A stretch of DNA of 64,000 nucleotides from Sapientia aquatica (GCF_004358105.1 NZ_SMYL01000001.1:620001-684000); one strand, 5' to 3'; numbered from the stretch's first letter, positions 1-8,941 are shown. Numbers and translations are program-made. The notes: generated from the sequence alone by a model not told the origin.

Positions 1-289
1 AAATTTTACCGGCTTCCAAGGTCACTAATTGACCCAAAGCGGCTTTGTGGGTGCGTAGTTCTTCGCCAAATAAGCGCACCAATTCGCCACGACGCGGCGC
101 AGGGATTTCGCGCCATTGCAGATGCGCTGCATGAGCTGAAGTAATTTTGGCGGCGACGTGAGCCGCGTTATCGGCTTTTAAGCTAGCTAAAGTTTGACCG
201 TCAATTGGTGAGACGCTGTGGATTTGGTTACCAGAATAAGGGGCTAGGTCAACGCCTAATTCAGTTAGCAAGTTGTTGATATTGTTCAT
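1..289 (-). CDS. amaB: Aldehyde dehydrogenase, ALDH7 / L-piperidine-6-carboxylate dehydrogenase type (N-terminal part)
   Basis: The first 96 residues of an aldehyde dehydrogenase run off the left edge. The start is the ATG at 289 (MNNINNLLTEL). The stretch HSVSPIDGQTLASLK followed by a helical segment with PAPRRGELVRLFGEELR and the conserved GQLVTLEAGKI matches the N-terminal Rossmann part of the ALDH7 (antiquitin) family. That family oxidises alpha-aminoadipate semialdehyde / piperidine-6-carboxylate to alpha-aminoadipate with NAD. The catalytic Cys and Glu lie outside the window. The gene follows the saccharopine/lysine dehydrogenase-like gene on the same strand, with a 131-base gap holding a perfect hairpin, and an Lrp regulator is divergent, so a role in lysine breakdown is likely. 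Substrate is inferred from family and context. Confidence 0.8.
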   Translation of the reverse strand, partial: MNNINNLLTELGVDLAPYSGNQIHSVSPIDGQTLASLKADNAAHVAAKITSAHAAHLQWREIPAPRRGELVRLFGEELRTHKAALGQLVTLEAGKI

Positions 290-335
290 GGTGGGTACCT
301 GATGGGTTGGTAGTGCAAAGTTGAATTTGAAACGA

Positions 336-372
336 CGCTACGATTTCTAGATAAATTCCAGAAATCGTAGCG
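336..372 (-). terminator. Perfect 13-bp inverted repeat between the two lysine-catabolism genes
   Basis: CGCTACGATTTCT at 336-348 and its exact complement at 360-372 flank an 11-base loop. The hairpin lies between the dehydrogenase ending at 421 and the ALDH gene starting at 289. No clear T-run follows on the minus strand, so it may be an intercistronic stability or attenuation hairpin rather than a full terminator. Confidence 0.5.
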
Positions 373-420
373 GCTTGCATTGTAATCCAGTGCGCCAAAT
401 AAGGCTGAAAGCGACTGCGA

Positions 421-1509
421 TTAATGTGCGTAGTATTGACCAAAACGGTTAGCCAAGAAGTCTTTCAACGTTGCTTGCTCTTGGCGTACCAAACCAGTTT
501 GTGGCAATTGACCGTTGACCAACATATCGACCATCGCGCAAATGCCGGAGGCAGTCGTCAATTGAATCGCGGATAACAATTGGCCGTTGACTTTTTGGCT
601 GTAGATTTTCTTGGCATACGATTCTTGCTCTAAACGTCCATCGCGCATGCCGCACACGCTGACAAACACCAACACCACGTCTTGCTTCGTGATTGGGATT
701 GCTGTTTCCATGACTTCTTTGAGGATAGGGCGGCGATCAATATGACCTAATTGCAAATCGCGCACCAACATTTTGATGATGTCGCGGTGGCCTGGGTAAC
801 GTACTGTTTTGTAGTTCAGATTTTGTACTTTACCTTGCAGGCTTTCGCACAAGGTTCCTAAACCGCCCGAGGTATTAAATGCTTCGTAATCGATACCGTC
901 TAAAGAGAAATGCTCGATTTCTTCCAAGGGAGATGTTTCGCGCAATTGGCCGTCCACAATCGCTTCGCATGGATTGCAATATTCATTGATTAAGCCATCT
1001 GTGCTCCACGTTAAGTTGTACTTGAGCGCATTGTTCGGGTAGGTCGGCAGCGCACCTACACGCATGCTAACGTCACGTAAGGTGTCAAAACCTTTGGCCA
1101 CATCGTTCGCTACGATAGAGATAAATCCTGGTGCTAAGCCGCATTGTGGGATGAAAGCTGTCTCGGCGTTTTCTGCCAATTGCTTAACGATACGTGTGCT
1201 TTCAACGTCTTCGGTCAAATCAAAATAGTGTGAACGCGCTGCTTTAGCTGCGGCGGCGATGATAGGGGTTAAGAAATATGGGCATGCCGACATCGTGACT
1301 TGATGACCGCGGATAATTTCAGTCACGGCGTCTTTGTCGGATAAATCAATTTGTACGCACTTGGTATTGGGGAAGCCAATTTTGGTGACGTAGTCCAAAC
1401 GATCTTGATCGCGGTCCGCTACGGTGATTTGGTAGTCGCCAGTGTGGGAAAGTAAATTGAGAATAGCGTCGCCGATTTTACCTGCGCCCAATAAGATTAA
1501 TTTAGTCAT
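421..1509 (-). CDS. Saccharopine dehydrogenase-family oxidoreductase, probable lysine 6-dehydrogenase / lysine catabolism
   Basis: This 362-residue protein opens with a Rossmann nucleotide-binding motif (LILLGAGKIGDAI, residues about 4-16) and an acidic residue at the end of the second strand (VADRD), as in NAD(P)-dependent saccharopine dehydrogenase/reductase and lysine 6-dehydrogenase enzymes. Residues CGLAPGFISIVAND and the C-terminal TTASGICAMVDMLVNG segment are typical of the family. Lysine 6-dehydrogenase gives allysine, which cyclises to piperidine-6-carboxylate, the substrate of the ALDH7 enzyme encoded next. That pairing and the divergent Lrp gene favour lysine degradation. A saccharopine-forming role cannot be excluded from sequence alone. 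GGAGACC upstream of the ATG at 1509 is a plausible ribosome binding site. Confidence 0.78.
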   Translation of the reverse strand: MTKLILLGAGKIGDAILNLLSHTGDYQITVADRDQDRLDYVTKIGFPNTKCVQIDLSDKDAVTEIIRGHQVTMSACPYFLTPIIAAAAKAARSHYFDLTEDVESTRIVKQLAENAETAFIPQCGLAPGFISIVANDVAKGFDTLRDVSMRVGALPTYPNNALKYNLTWSTDGLINEYCNPCEAIVDGQLRETSPLEEIEHFSLDGIDYEAFNTSGGLGTLCESLQGKVQNLNYKTVRYPGHRDIIKMLVRDLQLGHIDRRPILKEVMETAIPITKQDVVLVFVSVCGMRDGRLEQESYAKKIYSQKVNGQLLSAIQLTTASGICAMVDMLVNGQLPQTGLVRQEQATLKDFLANRFGQYYAH

Positions 1510-1679
1510 GGTTGGTCTCCTAAGATGTAGTGCGATTTGGATTATTTCGTGGCGTGCTCGAAGTTCGGTACGCTGTTGTTATGTTGCTGAGGAGAAGTTT
1601 AAGGGGCTTTCGTGTCAGATAATAGAGAGCAAAATAGTGTCAATATGATGTGCAACACTACAATTTGACGATATAATTG

Positions 1680-1693
1680 TTGAATATGATCAA
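1680..1693. promoter_or_regulatory. Palindrome in the divergent lysine-gene / lrp promoter region
   Basis: TTGAATATGATCAA has TTGA/TCAA dyad symmetry and lies in the 210-base AT-rich space between the divergent dehydrogenase and Lrp-family genes. Lrp/AsnC proteins bind degenerate palindromes of this kind, and autoregulation from the shared promoter region is common. Assignment as the operator is inference. Confidence 0.3.
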
Positions 1694-1719
1694 AATGTGC
1701 GCAAGCAGACGGAGCGAGT

Positions 1720-2178
1720 ATGAAAATCAACTTAGACAAAATCGATAATCAAATCCTGTCCTTATTGATGGACGATGCGCGTATGCCGGTGACCAGTATC
1801 GCCAAAAAAATCGGCATGGCGCGAACCACTGTGATCGCCCGCATCGCCTCATTGGAGCAAAGCGGCATCATTGCCGGTTACGGGGTGCGATTAAATCAGG
1901 AGTTATTTCAATCGGGCGTGCGCGCTTATGTGGGCATGTCGATTGAGCCGCGCAGCGCGGCGGCTTTAGTCAAATTGTTGCAGCAATGGCCGGAAGTCGA
2001 AACGCTGTGTGCCGTCAGTGGTGTGATTGATTACATGATGACGCTACGTTGCACTAGCACCGAAAATCTAGACAAATTGCTCGATCAAATCGGGGATTTA
2101 GAAGGCGTGCGCCAAACCTCAACCTCGGTGATTTTGAGTAAACGGATTGATCGCAGCGCCATCGGCTTAAGCGTTTAA
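1720..2178 (+). CDS. Lrp/AsnC family transcriptional regulator
   Basis: This 152-residue protein has the usual family layout: an N-terminal winged helix-turn-helix (residues about 5-55, beginning LDKIDNQILSLLMDDARMP, with IAKKIGMARTTVIARI as the recognition part) and a C-terminal RAM ligand-binding domain (about 65-145, with the VSGVIDYMM segment typical of the effector pocket). GGAGCGAGT precedes the ATG at 1720. It is divergent from the lysine-degradation genes and probably senses lysine or an intermediate and controls them. Its stop codon overlaps the convergent DUF924 gene by 4 bases. Confidence 0.92.
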   Translation: MKINLDKIDNQILSLLMDDARMPVTSIAKKIGMARTTVIARIASLEQSGIIAGYGVRLNQELFQSGVRAYVGMSIEPRSAAALVKLLQQWPEVETLCAVSGVIDYMMTLRCTSTENLDKLLDQIGDLEGVRQTSTSVILSKRIDRSAIGLSV

Positions 2179-2726
2179 AACGACGAGCCAGGCTGGCGCA
2201 AGAATTCAATTTCTTCCGGCGTCGATTGCCGCCCTAAAGCAGCATTGCGATGCGGGTAACGGCCAAAGCGCTCGATGATGGCTTTGTGTTTATGTTCAAA
2301 CGCTAGATTACTTTCTAAGCCGGGTTGGTCAAACAAATGCAGCGCTTGCTGATGAACCAAGAGCGATTCTGAATGCATAAACGGTAAATACATAAATGCT
2401 TTTTGGGCTGGAGTTAACTCTTTATCTGCGCCTAAACTGATTGCATGCTGCGCTAAACATAGCGCCAAATTATCCGATGCAAAGGCCAGCGCAGCGTGGT
2501 TGCCCGGTGCGCGCGCTAGATTGCGTGAAAACTGATCAAGAACAATAATTTCAGCCAATCGTCCGTGCGCCGACGAACGCCAATCCGCCAGTTCACCCGC
2601 ATTAGCGCTGCGATGAACCTCGGCAAAACGCTGATAAATCAGCGCATCAAATTCAGCATCTTTGGCATACCATTTTTTTGGTTCAATCTCGTTAAACCAA
2701 AACTGTAGAATGTCGTCGTGTCGCAT
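2175..2726 (-). CDS. DUF924 family protein
   Basis: This 183-residue all-helical protein shows the DUF924 pattern: an N-terminal ILQFWF..I.PKKWYAKD segment, the LAEIIVLDQFSRNLAR block (about residues 56-71), the FMYLPFMHSES block (about 111-121), and a C-terminal RFGRYPHRNAALGR motif. The family has a TPR-like fold and no established biochemical role. The gene follows the Cdd1-like HhH gene with a 9-base gap, so the two are probably co-transcribed, and it converges on the Lrp gene. Confidence 0.9.
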   Translation of the reverse strand: MRHDDILQFWFNEIEPKKWYAKDAEFDALIYQRFAEVHRSANAGELADWRSSAHGRLAEIIVLDQFSRNLARAPGNHAALAFASDNLALCLAQHAISLGADKELTPAQKAFMYLPFMHSESLLVHQQALHLFDQPGLESNLAFEHKHKAIIERFGRYPHRNAALGRQSTPEEIEFLRQPGSSF

Positions 2727-2735
2727 AATTTTTTC

Positions 2736-3017
2736 TTAAATTTGATAGGTCTTTTTTCGTTCAGCAGTAAATTCCCACCACGGCAATTCTGGCCCACCTT
2801 CCATAAAATTCACCACCGCCATAAACACATCCAAGGCACAAGGATCGTGCCGCTGACCAGTGATGCGGCACAACTCTTGATACAAGTGCAGCGGATCTTG
2901 TCCGCGTAATTGGTCTGGCTGCGTGATGCCGAGTAAACGCAAATCGGCTGCCGTGGCTTTGCCTACATTGGGCAAGTCCTCTAACTTTTTAAATTGTGTA
3001 CGCTCGGTTGTTGGCAT
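2736..3017 (-). CDS. Small helix-hairpin-helix protein (Cdd1 / pathogenicity-locus type)
   Basis: This 93-residue protein begins with a helix-hairpin-helix (KLEDLPNVGKATAADLRLLG, about 11-30) and has the LYQELCRITGQRHDPCALDVFMAVV block and WWEFTAERK tail of the small Cdd1-like family. HhH motifs usually give non-specific DNA contact, but no function has been set for this family. It is the first gene of a two-gene unit with the DUF924 gene. Confidence 0.82.
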   Translation of the reverse strand: MPTTERTQFKKLEDLPNVGKATAADLRLLGITQPDQLRGQDPLHLYQELCRITGQRHDPCALDVFMAVVNFMEGGPELPWWEFTAERKKTYQI

Positions 3018-3180
3018 GGTCGTCTTTCGAATTAGGCGTCAAGTATAAACCTATTTATTGTGCATTTTGGCAACGTCAGTTATGATTCTTGGCAACATTA
3101 CTTATTTCCAAGAAGAAATAAATAGCTTAATAAATAATGTTAAATCTAACGTTTATAAAAACTAAAACAGGGGTCGATGA

Positions 3181-5181
3181 ATGAAAATAAGTTCGCTAAT
3201 TTCTTGCATTGCTTTAGTGGGGATGAGTTTAACCGGCGGATCTTGGGGCGCTGATCGCCTGCCTAGTGTGGAGAGCTTTTTTAGTAATCCCGACGTCACC
3301 CAAGCGGTGATGTCGCCCAAAGGTAACTACATTGCTTTTATAGCGCGCAACGCCGATGGCAGCCAAAAGATTGCCGTGCGCGCCACTGCCGATTTAAAAA
3401 ATGGGGAGGTCGTCAACGAAGGAACTGTTGATGACAAAATTTTGAGCTTGCATTGGGTCAATGAGGATCGTTTGGTCTTTATCGTCAAAAGCCTTAAAAC
3501 TGAATTTATCGGCAACACGGATGTAATTGCAGTCAATCGCGATGGAACAGGCGTAGCGCACTTAATTTCGGGTGACTGGGAGCATACGGCCCAGAGCACC
3601 GGAAGCAATATTTCGAGCAAAATACTCACCGCCGATTACGCATTTTTTAGCGTGGCACACGACAATAGCGACGATATCATCGTGCGCAAGTACCTTTTTT
3701 CTACGACAACGTATGAGATTGTTGGCACGCGGCTTTATCGACTCAATACCAAAACCCGCAAATTATCCGAACTGCTCGATGGCCCTCAACCACCCAATGT
3801 CACCGGTTGGTGGCTTGATGCCAGCGATGTGCCACGCATTGCTGCCTCACAAGCTAAAGGCAAGTGCATTATTTCTTACCTCGATCCGAAATCAAATGTG
3901 TGGTCCGAGTTAGCCAATGCCGACTGTTACGAGGGCAGTACATTTAATCCCGTTGACTTTGAATCGTCCGACACCATCATTGTGAGTAAAAGTTTTAAGG
4001 GACTTGGTGCGTTGTATCGTTTTGATTTAAACAAAAAGCAATTAGCGAGCGAGCCTTTTTTAAACATTGCCGGAATGGATTTTGAAGGCAGTATTGAGAC
4101 CGATTACGGTATCAAGAAAATGATAGGCATTCATTATGATGGTGATGCCAAAGCAACCGTTTGGTTTGATCCACATTTCAAAGACATCCAACAAAAAGTG
4201 GATGGAATTTTGAAGTCAACCATCAACGAGATAACGTGCGGCACCGATTGCATTAATGCGCCAGCGGTTTTGGTTAAAGCACAATCAGATCGGCAACCAA
4301 CCCAATATTTTGTCTACAACGTCGTTAATAATTCCATCATCGGCATCGGCGGTGAGCATTCGGCCATCAAACCTGCACAAATGGGGATGCGAGACTTTGC
4401 CTATTTCACCGCGCGTGACGGTCTCAAAATTCCCGTTTATGTCACGCTCCCACCGGGAAAATCCACATCGCCAAAACCCGCCATTGTCTTAGTACATGGC
4501 GGTCCTTGGGTGCGCGGTTCGTCGTGGGAGTGGGAGCCAGACGCGCAATTTTTGGCGTCGCGCGGCTATGTCGTTATTCAGCCTGAGTTTCGCGGTAGCG
4601 AAGGTTTTGGTCATGCATTCTTTAAAGCCGGTTGGAAGCAGTGGGGCCAAAGTATGCAAGATGATTTGGCGGATGCGGCCAATTGGGCGGTGCAGAAAGG
4701 ATGGGCTGATCCAAAACGTGTGGCCATTATGGGGGCGAGTTATGGCGGCTATGCCACGCTCATGGGCCTGATCAAACATCCCGATGTATTTCGCTGTGGT
4801 GTGGAGTGGGCGGGGGTGACGGATATGGGGCTGCGTTACAGCACGCCGCAAGATGATGCTACTTCCGATGTGTTGAACTACGATTTAAAAACCTTGATGG
4901 GCGATCCAGTAGCGGACGCCGACATGTTTAAGCAAAATTCGCCATTACAAAATGCCGACAAGCTCAAACAACCATTATTGATCGCGCACGGTGCATTAGA
5001 TCGTCGGGTCCCGATTGTGCATGCGACCGATTTTTATAGCGCGGTTAAAAAACACAATAACAACGTGGAGTGGATAGTCTATAGCGACGAAGGTCACGGC
5101 TGGTATCACGAACCAAATCGATATGATTTTTGGAAGCGGGTTGAAGTGTTTTTAGATAAAAATCTTAAGAATGTGGAGTAA
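3181..5181 (+). CDS. Exported S9 family (prolyl oligopeptidase-type) serine peptidase
   Basis: This 666-residue protein has an N-terminal signal peptide (residues about 1-23, ending near GGSWGA). A beta-propeller of roughly 390 residues follows (ending near residue 410), then an alpha/beta hydrolase domain. The catalytic Ser is in GASYGGYA (about residue 520), the Asp in HGALDRRVP, and the His in DEGHGW near the C terminus, the standard S9C order. VHGGPWVRG is the oxyanion-loop region. It is likely a periplasmic dipeptidyl- or acylaminoacyl-type peptidase for short peptides; exact specificity is unknown. A strong terminator follows. It stands alone, divergent from the HhH gene. Confidence 0.9.
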   Translation: MKISSLISCIALVGMSLTGGSWGADRLPSVESFFSNPDVTQAVMSPKGNYIAFIARNADGSQKIAVRATADLKNGEVVNEGTVDDKILSLHWVNEDRLVFIVKSLKTEFIGNTDVIAVNRDGTGVAHLISGDWEHTAQSTGSNISSKILTADYAFFSVAHDNSDDIIVRKYLFSTTTYEIVGTRLYRLNTKTRKLSELLDGPQPPNVTGWWLDASDVPRIAASQAKGKCIISYLDPKSNVWSELANADCYEGSTFNPVDFESSDTIIVSKSFKGLGALYRFDLNKKQLASEPFLNIAGMDFEGSIETDYGIKKMIGIHYDGDAKATVWFDPHFKDIQQKVDGILKSTINEITCGTDCINAPAVLVKAQSDRQPTQYFVYNVVNNSIIGIGGEHSAIKPAQMGMRDFAYFTARDGLKIPVYVTLPPGKSTSPKPAIVLVHGGPWVRGSSWEWEPDAQFLASRGYVVIQPEFRGSEGFGHAFFKAGWKQWGQSMQDDLADAANWAVQKGWADPKRVAIMGASYGGYATLMGLIKHPDVFRCGVEWAGVTDMGLRYSTPQDDATSDVLNYDLKTLMGDPVADADMFKQNSPLQNADKLKQPLLIAHGALDRRVPIVHATDFYSAVKKHNNNVEWIVYSDEGHGWYHEPNRYDFWKRVEVFLDKNLKNVE

Positions 5182-5207
5182 GTGCTTCGTGTAGCGTGAT
5201 GGATAAG

Positions 5208-5245
5208 AAAGCCCGCTATTGGTAATCGATAGCGGGCTTTTTTTT
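5208..5245 (+). terminator. Rho-independent terminator of the S9 peptidase gene
   Basis: AAAGCCCGCTAT at 5208-5219 pairs perfectly with ATAGCGGGCTTT at 5229-5240, with a 9-base loop and a T-run after the right arm. It lies 26 bases after the peptidase stop. Confidence 0.93.
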
Positions 5246-5318
5246 AACCAAGCTAGTCACCTTGATTGCGCCGATTGACTGTGATTTTGCTCTGCCGAGG
5301 TTAAATCAATCAATCTGC

Positions 5319-6308
5319 TTAAGTCGTTAACTCCACGGTCGCTGGCTTTGGTTCAACATGTACTGCCGGCCTTAAATTGGCGGATACCACATTTGGCATG
5401 GCATCAGTCCAATATATAAAACGTATTGCATTAGCATGGCGCGTCAATTGGAAATGGCCTTGCCCCGTTAAATTCACACGCCGTCCATCACGCAATATTC
5501 GAGCGTCGTTAACATAGGTCCCAAACTTAGAATGATCGACTAAGAAAACACTTTTTTGGACCGGGTCCCAGTCAAGTACCACATGTTGTCCAGAGACGTC
5601 GTTTTGATTGACATGAATATCTGCACAAGGAGAGCTGCCGATAATAATCGGGAAATGAGGAATAAATAATTCGCGGGCATTATTTTCTTCAGCCATCACT
5701 AGATGGAAATTGTCTGGCGTGGTCTGTTCGGTAGCGAGTGGACAAAATTTAGTTTCCAAAGGAGCGGGGCTGCTTTTCTTGGCGTCGACGATTTCATCCA
5801 AATAGTAAAACTGAATCGCAATATTTAAATGGTCAAGGATGGCTAATGCGCCGCCCGTATATTCTTCGAGGTCTAGTTCTGAGATGATTTTTAAGTCTTC
5901 AAATTGCGAAATATCGACTAAATTGTCAAAAATTCTGTGCGCAAGAACAGCCTTCACCATTAATCGCAAAGTGATGTCAGAGAATTTTTTAATTTGCTCC
6001 AACATGGCTTGATTTTCGGCCGTCTCGACAATTTTGATTTGTTTGATCTGCCAGATTTTTTCAGGTCTGGCTTCCAATAATGGCTCAACACTTTTTATAA
6101 AGTAGGTCTGTGTGGCATCCCTTAGCGCATTCATCACCAGGACTTGAGTGGGCAGAATTCCTAGGTGGATATCTGCCTTTGGATACTCCAAATTGGTCAA
6201 GGCGTTTTCTGCGTCAGGATTTGGTACTCGGTTTTTAGCGATTGTTGGTTTATTTTTGAAAATCTCTTTCCCAACAAAACTCAACATAAAATCAACAATT
6301 TTTTTCAT
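5319..6308 (-). CDS. FHA domain protein with altered phospho-threonine site
   Basis: This 329-residue cytoplasmic protein has a helical N-terminal two-thirds of no recognised family and a forkhead-associated domain at about 215-300. FHA landmarks are IIIGSSPCADIHV, VSGQHVVLDW and FGTYVND. The Ser and His of the SxxH motif are kept, but the usual Arg after the first Gly is Ser, and the Asn before GT is Phe. Both normally contact phospho-threonine, so binding may be lost or changed. Kinases that could feed an FHA reader are present in the window (a PP2C-kinase fusion at 21-22.8 kb and the island kinase at 50-51.4 kb), but no link is shown. The gene stands alone. Confidence 0.75.
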   Translation of the reverse strand: MKKIVDFMLSFVGKEIFKNKPTIAKNRVPNPDAENALTNLEYPKADIHLGILPTQVLVMNALRDATQTYFIKSVEPLLEARPEKIWQIKQIKIVETAENQAMLEQIKKFSDITLRLMVKAVLAHRIFDNLVDISQFEDLKIISELDLEEYTGGALAILDHLNIAIQFYYLDEIVDAKKSSPAPLETKFCPLATEQTTPDNFHLVMAEENNARELFIPHFPIIIGSSPCADIHVNQNDVSGQHVVLDWDPVQKSVFLVDHSKFGTYVNDARILRDGRRVNLTGQGHFQLTRHANAIRFIYWTDAMPNVVSANLRPAVHVEPKPATVELTT

Positions 6309-6520
6309 AACTTCAACATAACTGAATCATTAGTACGGCATCAATACCAGCGGTAATTTACGGTCCTACAAAGCACGAACAAAGCGGTGTGAAGTGGACG
6401 ACAACAAGCCACAGCGCTAAATCGCGCAGTAGGTGGTTTTAATAACTGCCAAGGTGAATACAAGTTGATTGCGCGGCAAAAGACCGACTAGGATCTATTG
6501 CCGAGCAAATCAGAATTGCT

Positions 6521-8941
6521 TTATTGGGTCTGGCGTTGAATGTCAAAGAAGGTCGTTTGCACCACGAGCGGAGCGCCGACGGTTTGGTTCATATAGAACG
6601 GCTTAATCACTTTGAAGCCAGGACCATTACTGATGAACGTAGCTCGCACAGTATGGTAATTCGGCGTTCCTGTTTTATTGTTGAAATCAGCGGCCATATC
6701 GGCATACCAGTTTTGGGGCATGCGCCATTGCACGGGGAAGTTGCTGCCTGTCGCGGTGAAATAATAACCGCCGCCTTGCACATATTGCGTGCCTGTTGCG
6801 CCATTGGCGATTTGCTCCGCATTAATGTAGTCGGGCGCTCCAGTGCTTGGATTTATGGGGCCAAAGCCACTTCCAGCAACACCTGCCGTGTCCGTCAAAG
6901 TAATGGTCTGGTAAGAGATAGCGTTGGATTGATTTAAGGTCGATAAATCACCGTCTGCCGCGTGCACAAAATACTCAAGTTTTAAGGTAATGACTTCACC
7001 TTTTGCTGGCGTGCTTGCCACACCGCCGTAAATCTTTAATGCCCATCCTTGATTGCTACCCGCCAGCATAAAGAATGGAAAATAGCCATGCGAAGGCCAA
7101 GCATTAACGCCTGCAGGAATTGCGCCAACAGGCCAATAATTGAATAGAGTTTGTTCAAGAGCAGAACCTAGCAAATTGCCAGAATTAGCTTGTGGTGCAG
7201 CTCCGTAAGGCATCCAGTCGTACATTCCAGCAACTGCTCCAATACCAACATCGCGCTGTGGTGCGTACATAAAGGCGGCGCGATGCCCTAATCCGGCAAT
7301 GTTGCCGCTTCCTGCTTCATCCCAGATGGATGCTAATTTCGAATTGGCGGGGAAAGCCGTTAAGGCGCCGTAATTAAGCTTTGTATTGACACTGCCGCCC
7401 ATTAAACAACTGCTCGAACGGCCAGCAGAAATTGCGCTAAACATGGCTCCGCCCATACCTGCCGCATTGGCATCATTGACGCTTGGGGAATGGCTGCCAG
7501 GTAAGTTAGACATTGAGGCAACCTGTGATGCCACTTCTTTATATCCCGACATAAACACCCATTGAGCGCCATATAACGCCCGGGTAAAGTTATAAAAGTC
7601 GACGGCATTTTGCTGCCAGCCTAAATTTAAAATTCCCATGTCATAACTGCCTTCGACCCATTTCGGTAGCTCGGCATAAACAGGCAAGGTGCCAGTGTAT
7701 TCTTTAAAAATACTGGTATCGCCATTTCGGATGTTGTTATAAAAATTGATTAAATCCAGACGTTTTGTACTCCACGCGTCGTTACCTTTGCTGGTCACAC
7801 CTTTGAATGAATTATAGGGAATGGCCGCAAACGCCGCCGTAGCAGCTTTATAACTAGTAACAGTGCTAGCCGAATCCTTGGCGGTAGGTGTTGGAGGTAA
7901 GCTAATCGGCACGGTCGATGTAACGAACGACGCTGGCAAAAGTGGGGCGTAGCTTACTGGCAGCGTTGCAGGAAGTTGCGCCGGAAGATTTGCTAATAAG
8001 GTTGATTGGGTATAAAAGTTGCTGTCATTTGCTGTCACCGCAGCTAACAAATCCGCCGACATTGGTGTGCTGGTCGATATAGCGCTGGCAGGCGAACAAC
8101 CACTAGCATTGCACAGTTGAACCTGATAGGAATAGCTAGTCCCTTGACTCAGACCAGTGTCCACAAAAATCGATTTTTGCGGCGGGTTGGTGTAGTTCGT
8201 CGTTGTTACGGCAGGGGAGGTGACGACGACTCCGTTGCGGGTAATCACATAGCTCGTGGCACTAGCATTGGCCTGCCAAGCAACCGTAATACTGGATGCG
8301 TCCGCGGCAGCAGTAGAAATAATTGGCGCGCCGGGAATGGCTGGTGGCGTAACCGCTGGGGAGCCAGATGAACCCGTAGAACCCGCAGAACCCGTAGAAC
8401 CCGCAGAACCCGCAGAACCCGTAGAACCCGTAGAACCTGTAGAACCTGTTGAACCTGTTGAACCCGTTGAACCCGTTGAACCCGTTGAACCCGTTGAACC
8501 CGTTGAACCCGTTGAACCCGTTGAACCCGCAGAACCCGCAGAACCCGCAGAACCCGCAGAACCCGCAGAACCCGTTGAACCCGCAGAATCCGCAGAACCC
8601 GTTGAACCTGTTGAACCCGCAGAACCTGTTGAACCTGTTGAACCCGCTGAACCAGTTGAGTCTGTTGGGCCGGTAACCACCGCTGGTGGTGTGCCGCCAA
8701 TTACACCGGGACTTGTTTCAGAAGGTGGCTGCGTTACGGGTGGCGTCGTAGTCGATGCAAGTCCGAAATTGCCATTGGTACCGGTCATTACCCCCGATCC
8801 GGTATCCGCCGCAGGAGGTGTCGAGCTGCTTGCTGCACCCGTTCCGCCACCGCCGCCGCAACCTGCGGCGCTCATTAAAATAAGTAAGCCTGCTAATTTT
8901 TTTGTTGTGTTGACCGTTATTGCCGTTCTGAATTTGTGCAT
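6521..8941 (-). CDS. Lipoprotein with Gly-Ser-Thr/Ala repeat, fibronectin III and CAP-like domains
   Basis: This 806-residue protein has a lipoprotein signal (LLILMSAAGCGGGGG, lipid-modified Cys near residue 28) and a Ser/Thr/Pro-rich linker. About 34 tandem Gly-Ser-Thr/Ala triplets follow (about residues 92-193), then a fibronectin type III domain (about 200-292, with SITVAWQANASATSYVITRNG) and a large C-terminal part. Within that part, VDFYNFTRALYGAQ, then GLGHRAAFMYAPQRDVGIGAV, resemble the helix and the GHR...VGIG signature of CAP/SCP-PR1 domains. The CAP call is my reading of motifs, not a search result. The low-complexity stalk would hold the domains away from the outer membrane. It may be regulated by the adjacent FixJ-like regulator through the 41-bp sequence at 9096-9136. 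Confidence 0.72.
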   Translation of the reverse strand: MHKFRTAITVNTTKKLAGLLILMSAAGCGGGGGTGAASSSTPPAADTGSGVMTGTNGNFGLASTTTPPVTQPPSETSPGVIGGTPPAVVTGPTDSTGSAGSTGSTGSAGSTGSTGSADSAGSTGSAGSAGSAGSAGSAGSTGSTGSTGSTGSTGSTGSTGSTGSTGSTGSTGSTGSAGSAGSTGSAGSTGSSGSPAVTPPAIPGAPIISTAAADASSITVAWQANASATSYVITRNGVVVTSPAVTTTNYTNPPQKSIFVDTGLSQGTSYSYQVQLCNASGCSPASAISTSTPMSADLLAAVTANDSNFYTQSTLLANLPAQLPATLPVSYAPLLPASFVTSTVPISLPPTPTAKDSASTVTSYKAATAAFAAIPYNSFKGVTSKGNDAWSTKRLDLINFYNNIRNGDTSIFKEYTGTLPVYAELPKWVEGSYDMGILNLGWQQNAVDFYNFTRALYGAQWVFMSGYKEVASQVASMSNLPGSHSPSVNDANAAGMGGAMFSAISAGRSSSCLMGGSVNTKLNYGALTAFPANSKLASIWDEAGSGNIAGLGHRAAFMYAPQRDVGIGAVAGMYDWMPYGAAPQANSGNLLGSALEQTLFNYWPVGAIPAGVNAWPSHGYFPFFMLAGSNQGWALKIYGGVASTPAKGEVITLKLEYFVHAADGDLSTLNQSNAISYQTITLTDTAGVAGSGFGPINPSTGAPDYINAEQIANGATGTQYVQGGGYYFTATGSNFPVQWRMPQNWYADMAADFNNKTGTPNYHTVRATFISNGPGFKVIKPFYMNQTVGAPLVVQTTFFDIQRQTQ
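8362..8667 (-). repeat. 9-bp tandem repeat coding Gly-Ser-Thr/Ala
   Basis: About 34 copies of a 9-base unit (plus strand mostly GAACCCGTT or GAACCCGCA) lie in frame within the lipoprotein gene. Synonymous variants cluster at the array edges and near-identical copies lie in the middle, as expected from slippage or unequal exchange. Length change by whole units keeps the frame. Because the unit has no stop in any frame, long false ORFs appear on both strands here. Confidence 0.95.

Noticed and set aside
8362-8667. CRISPR-like regular repeat
   Set aside because: The units are contiguous 9-mers with no spacers and lie in frame in a gene.
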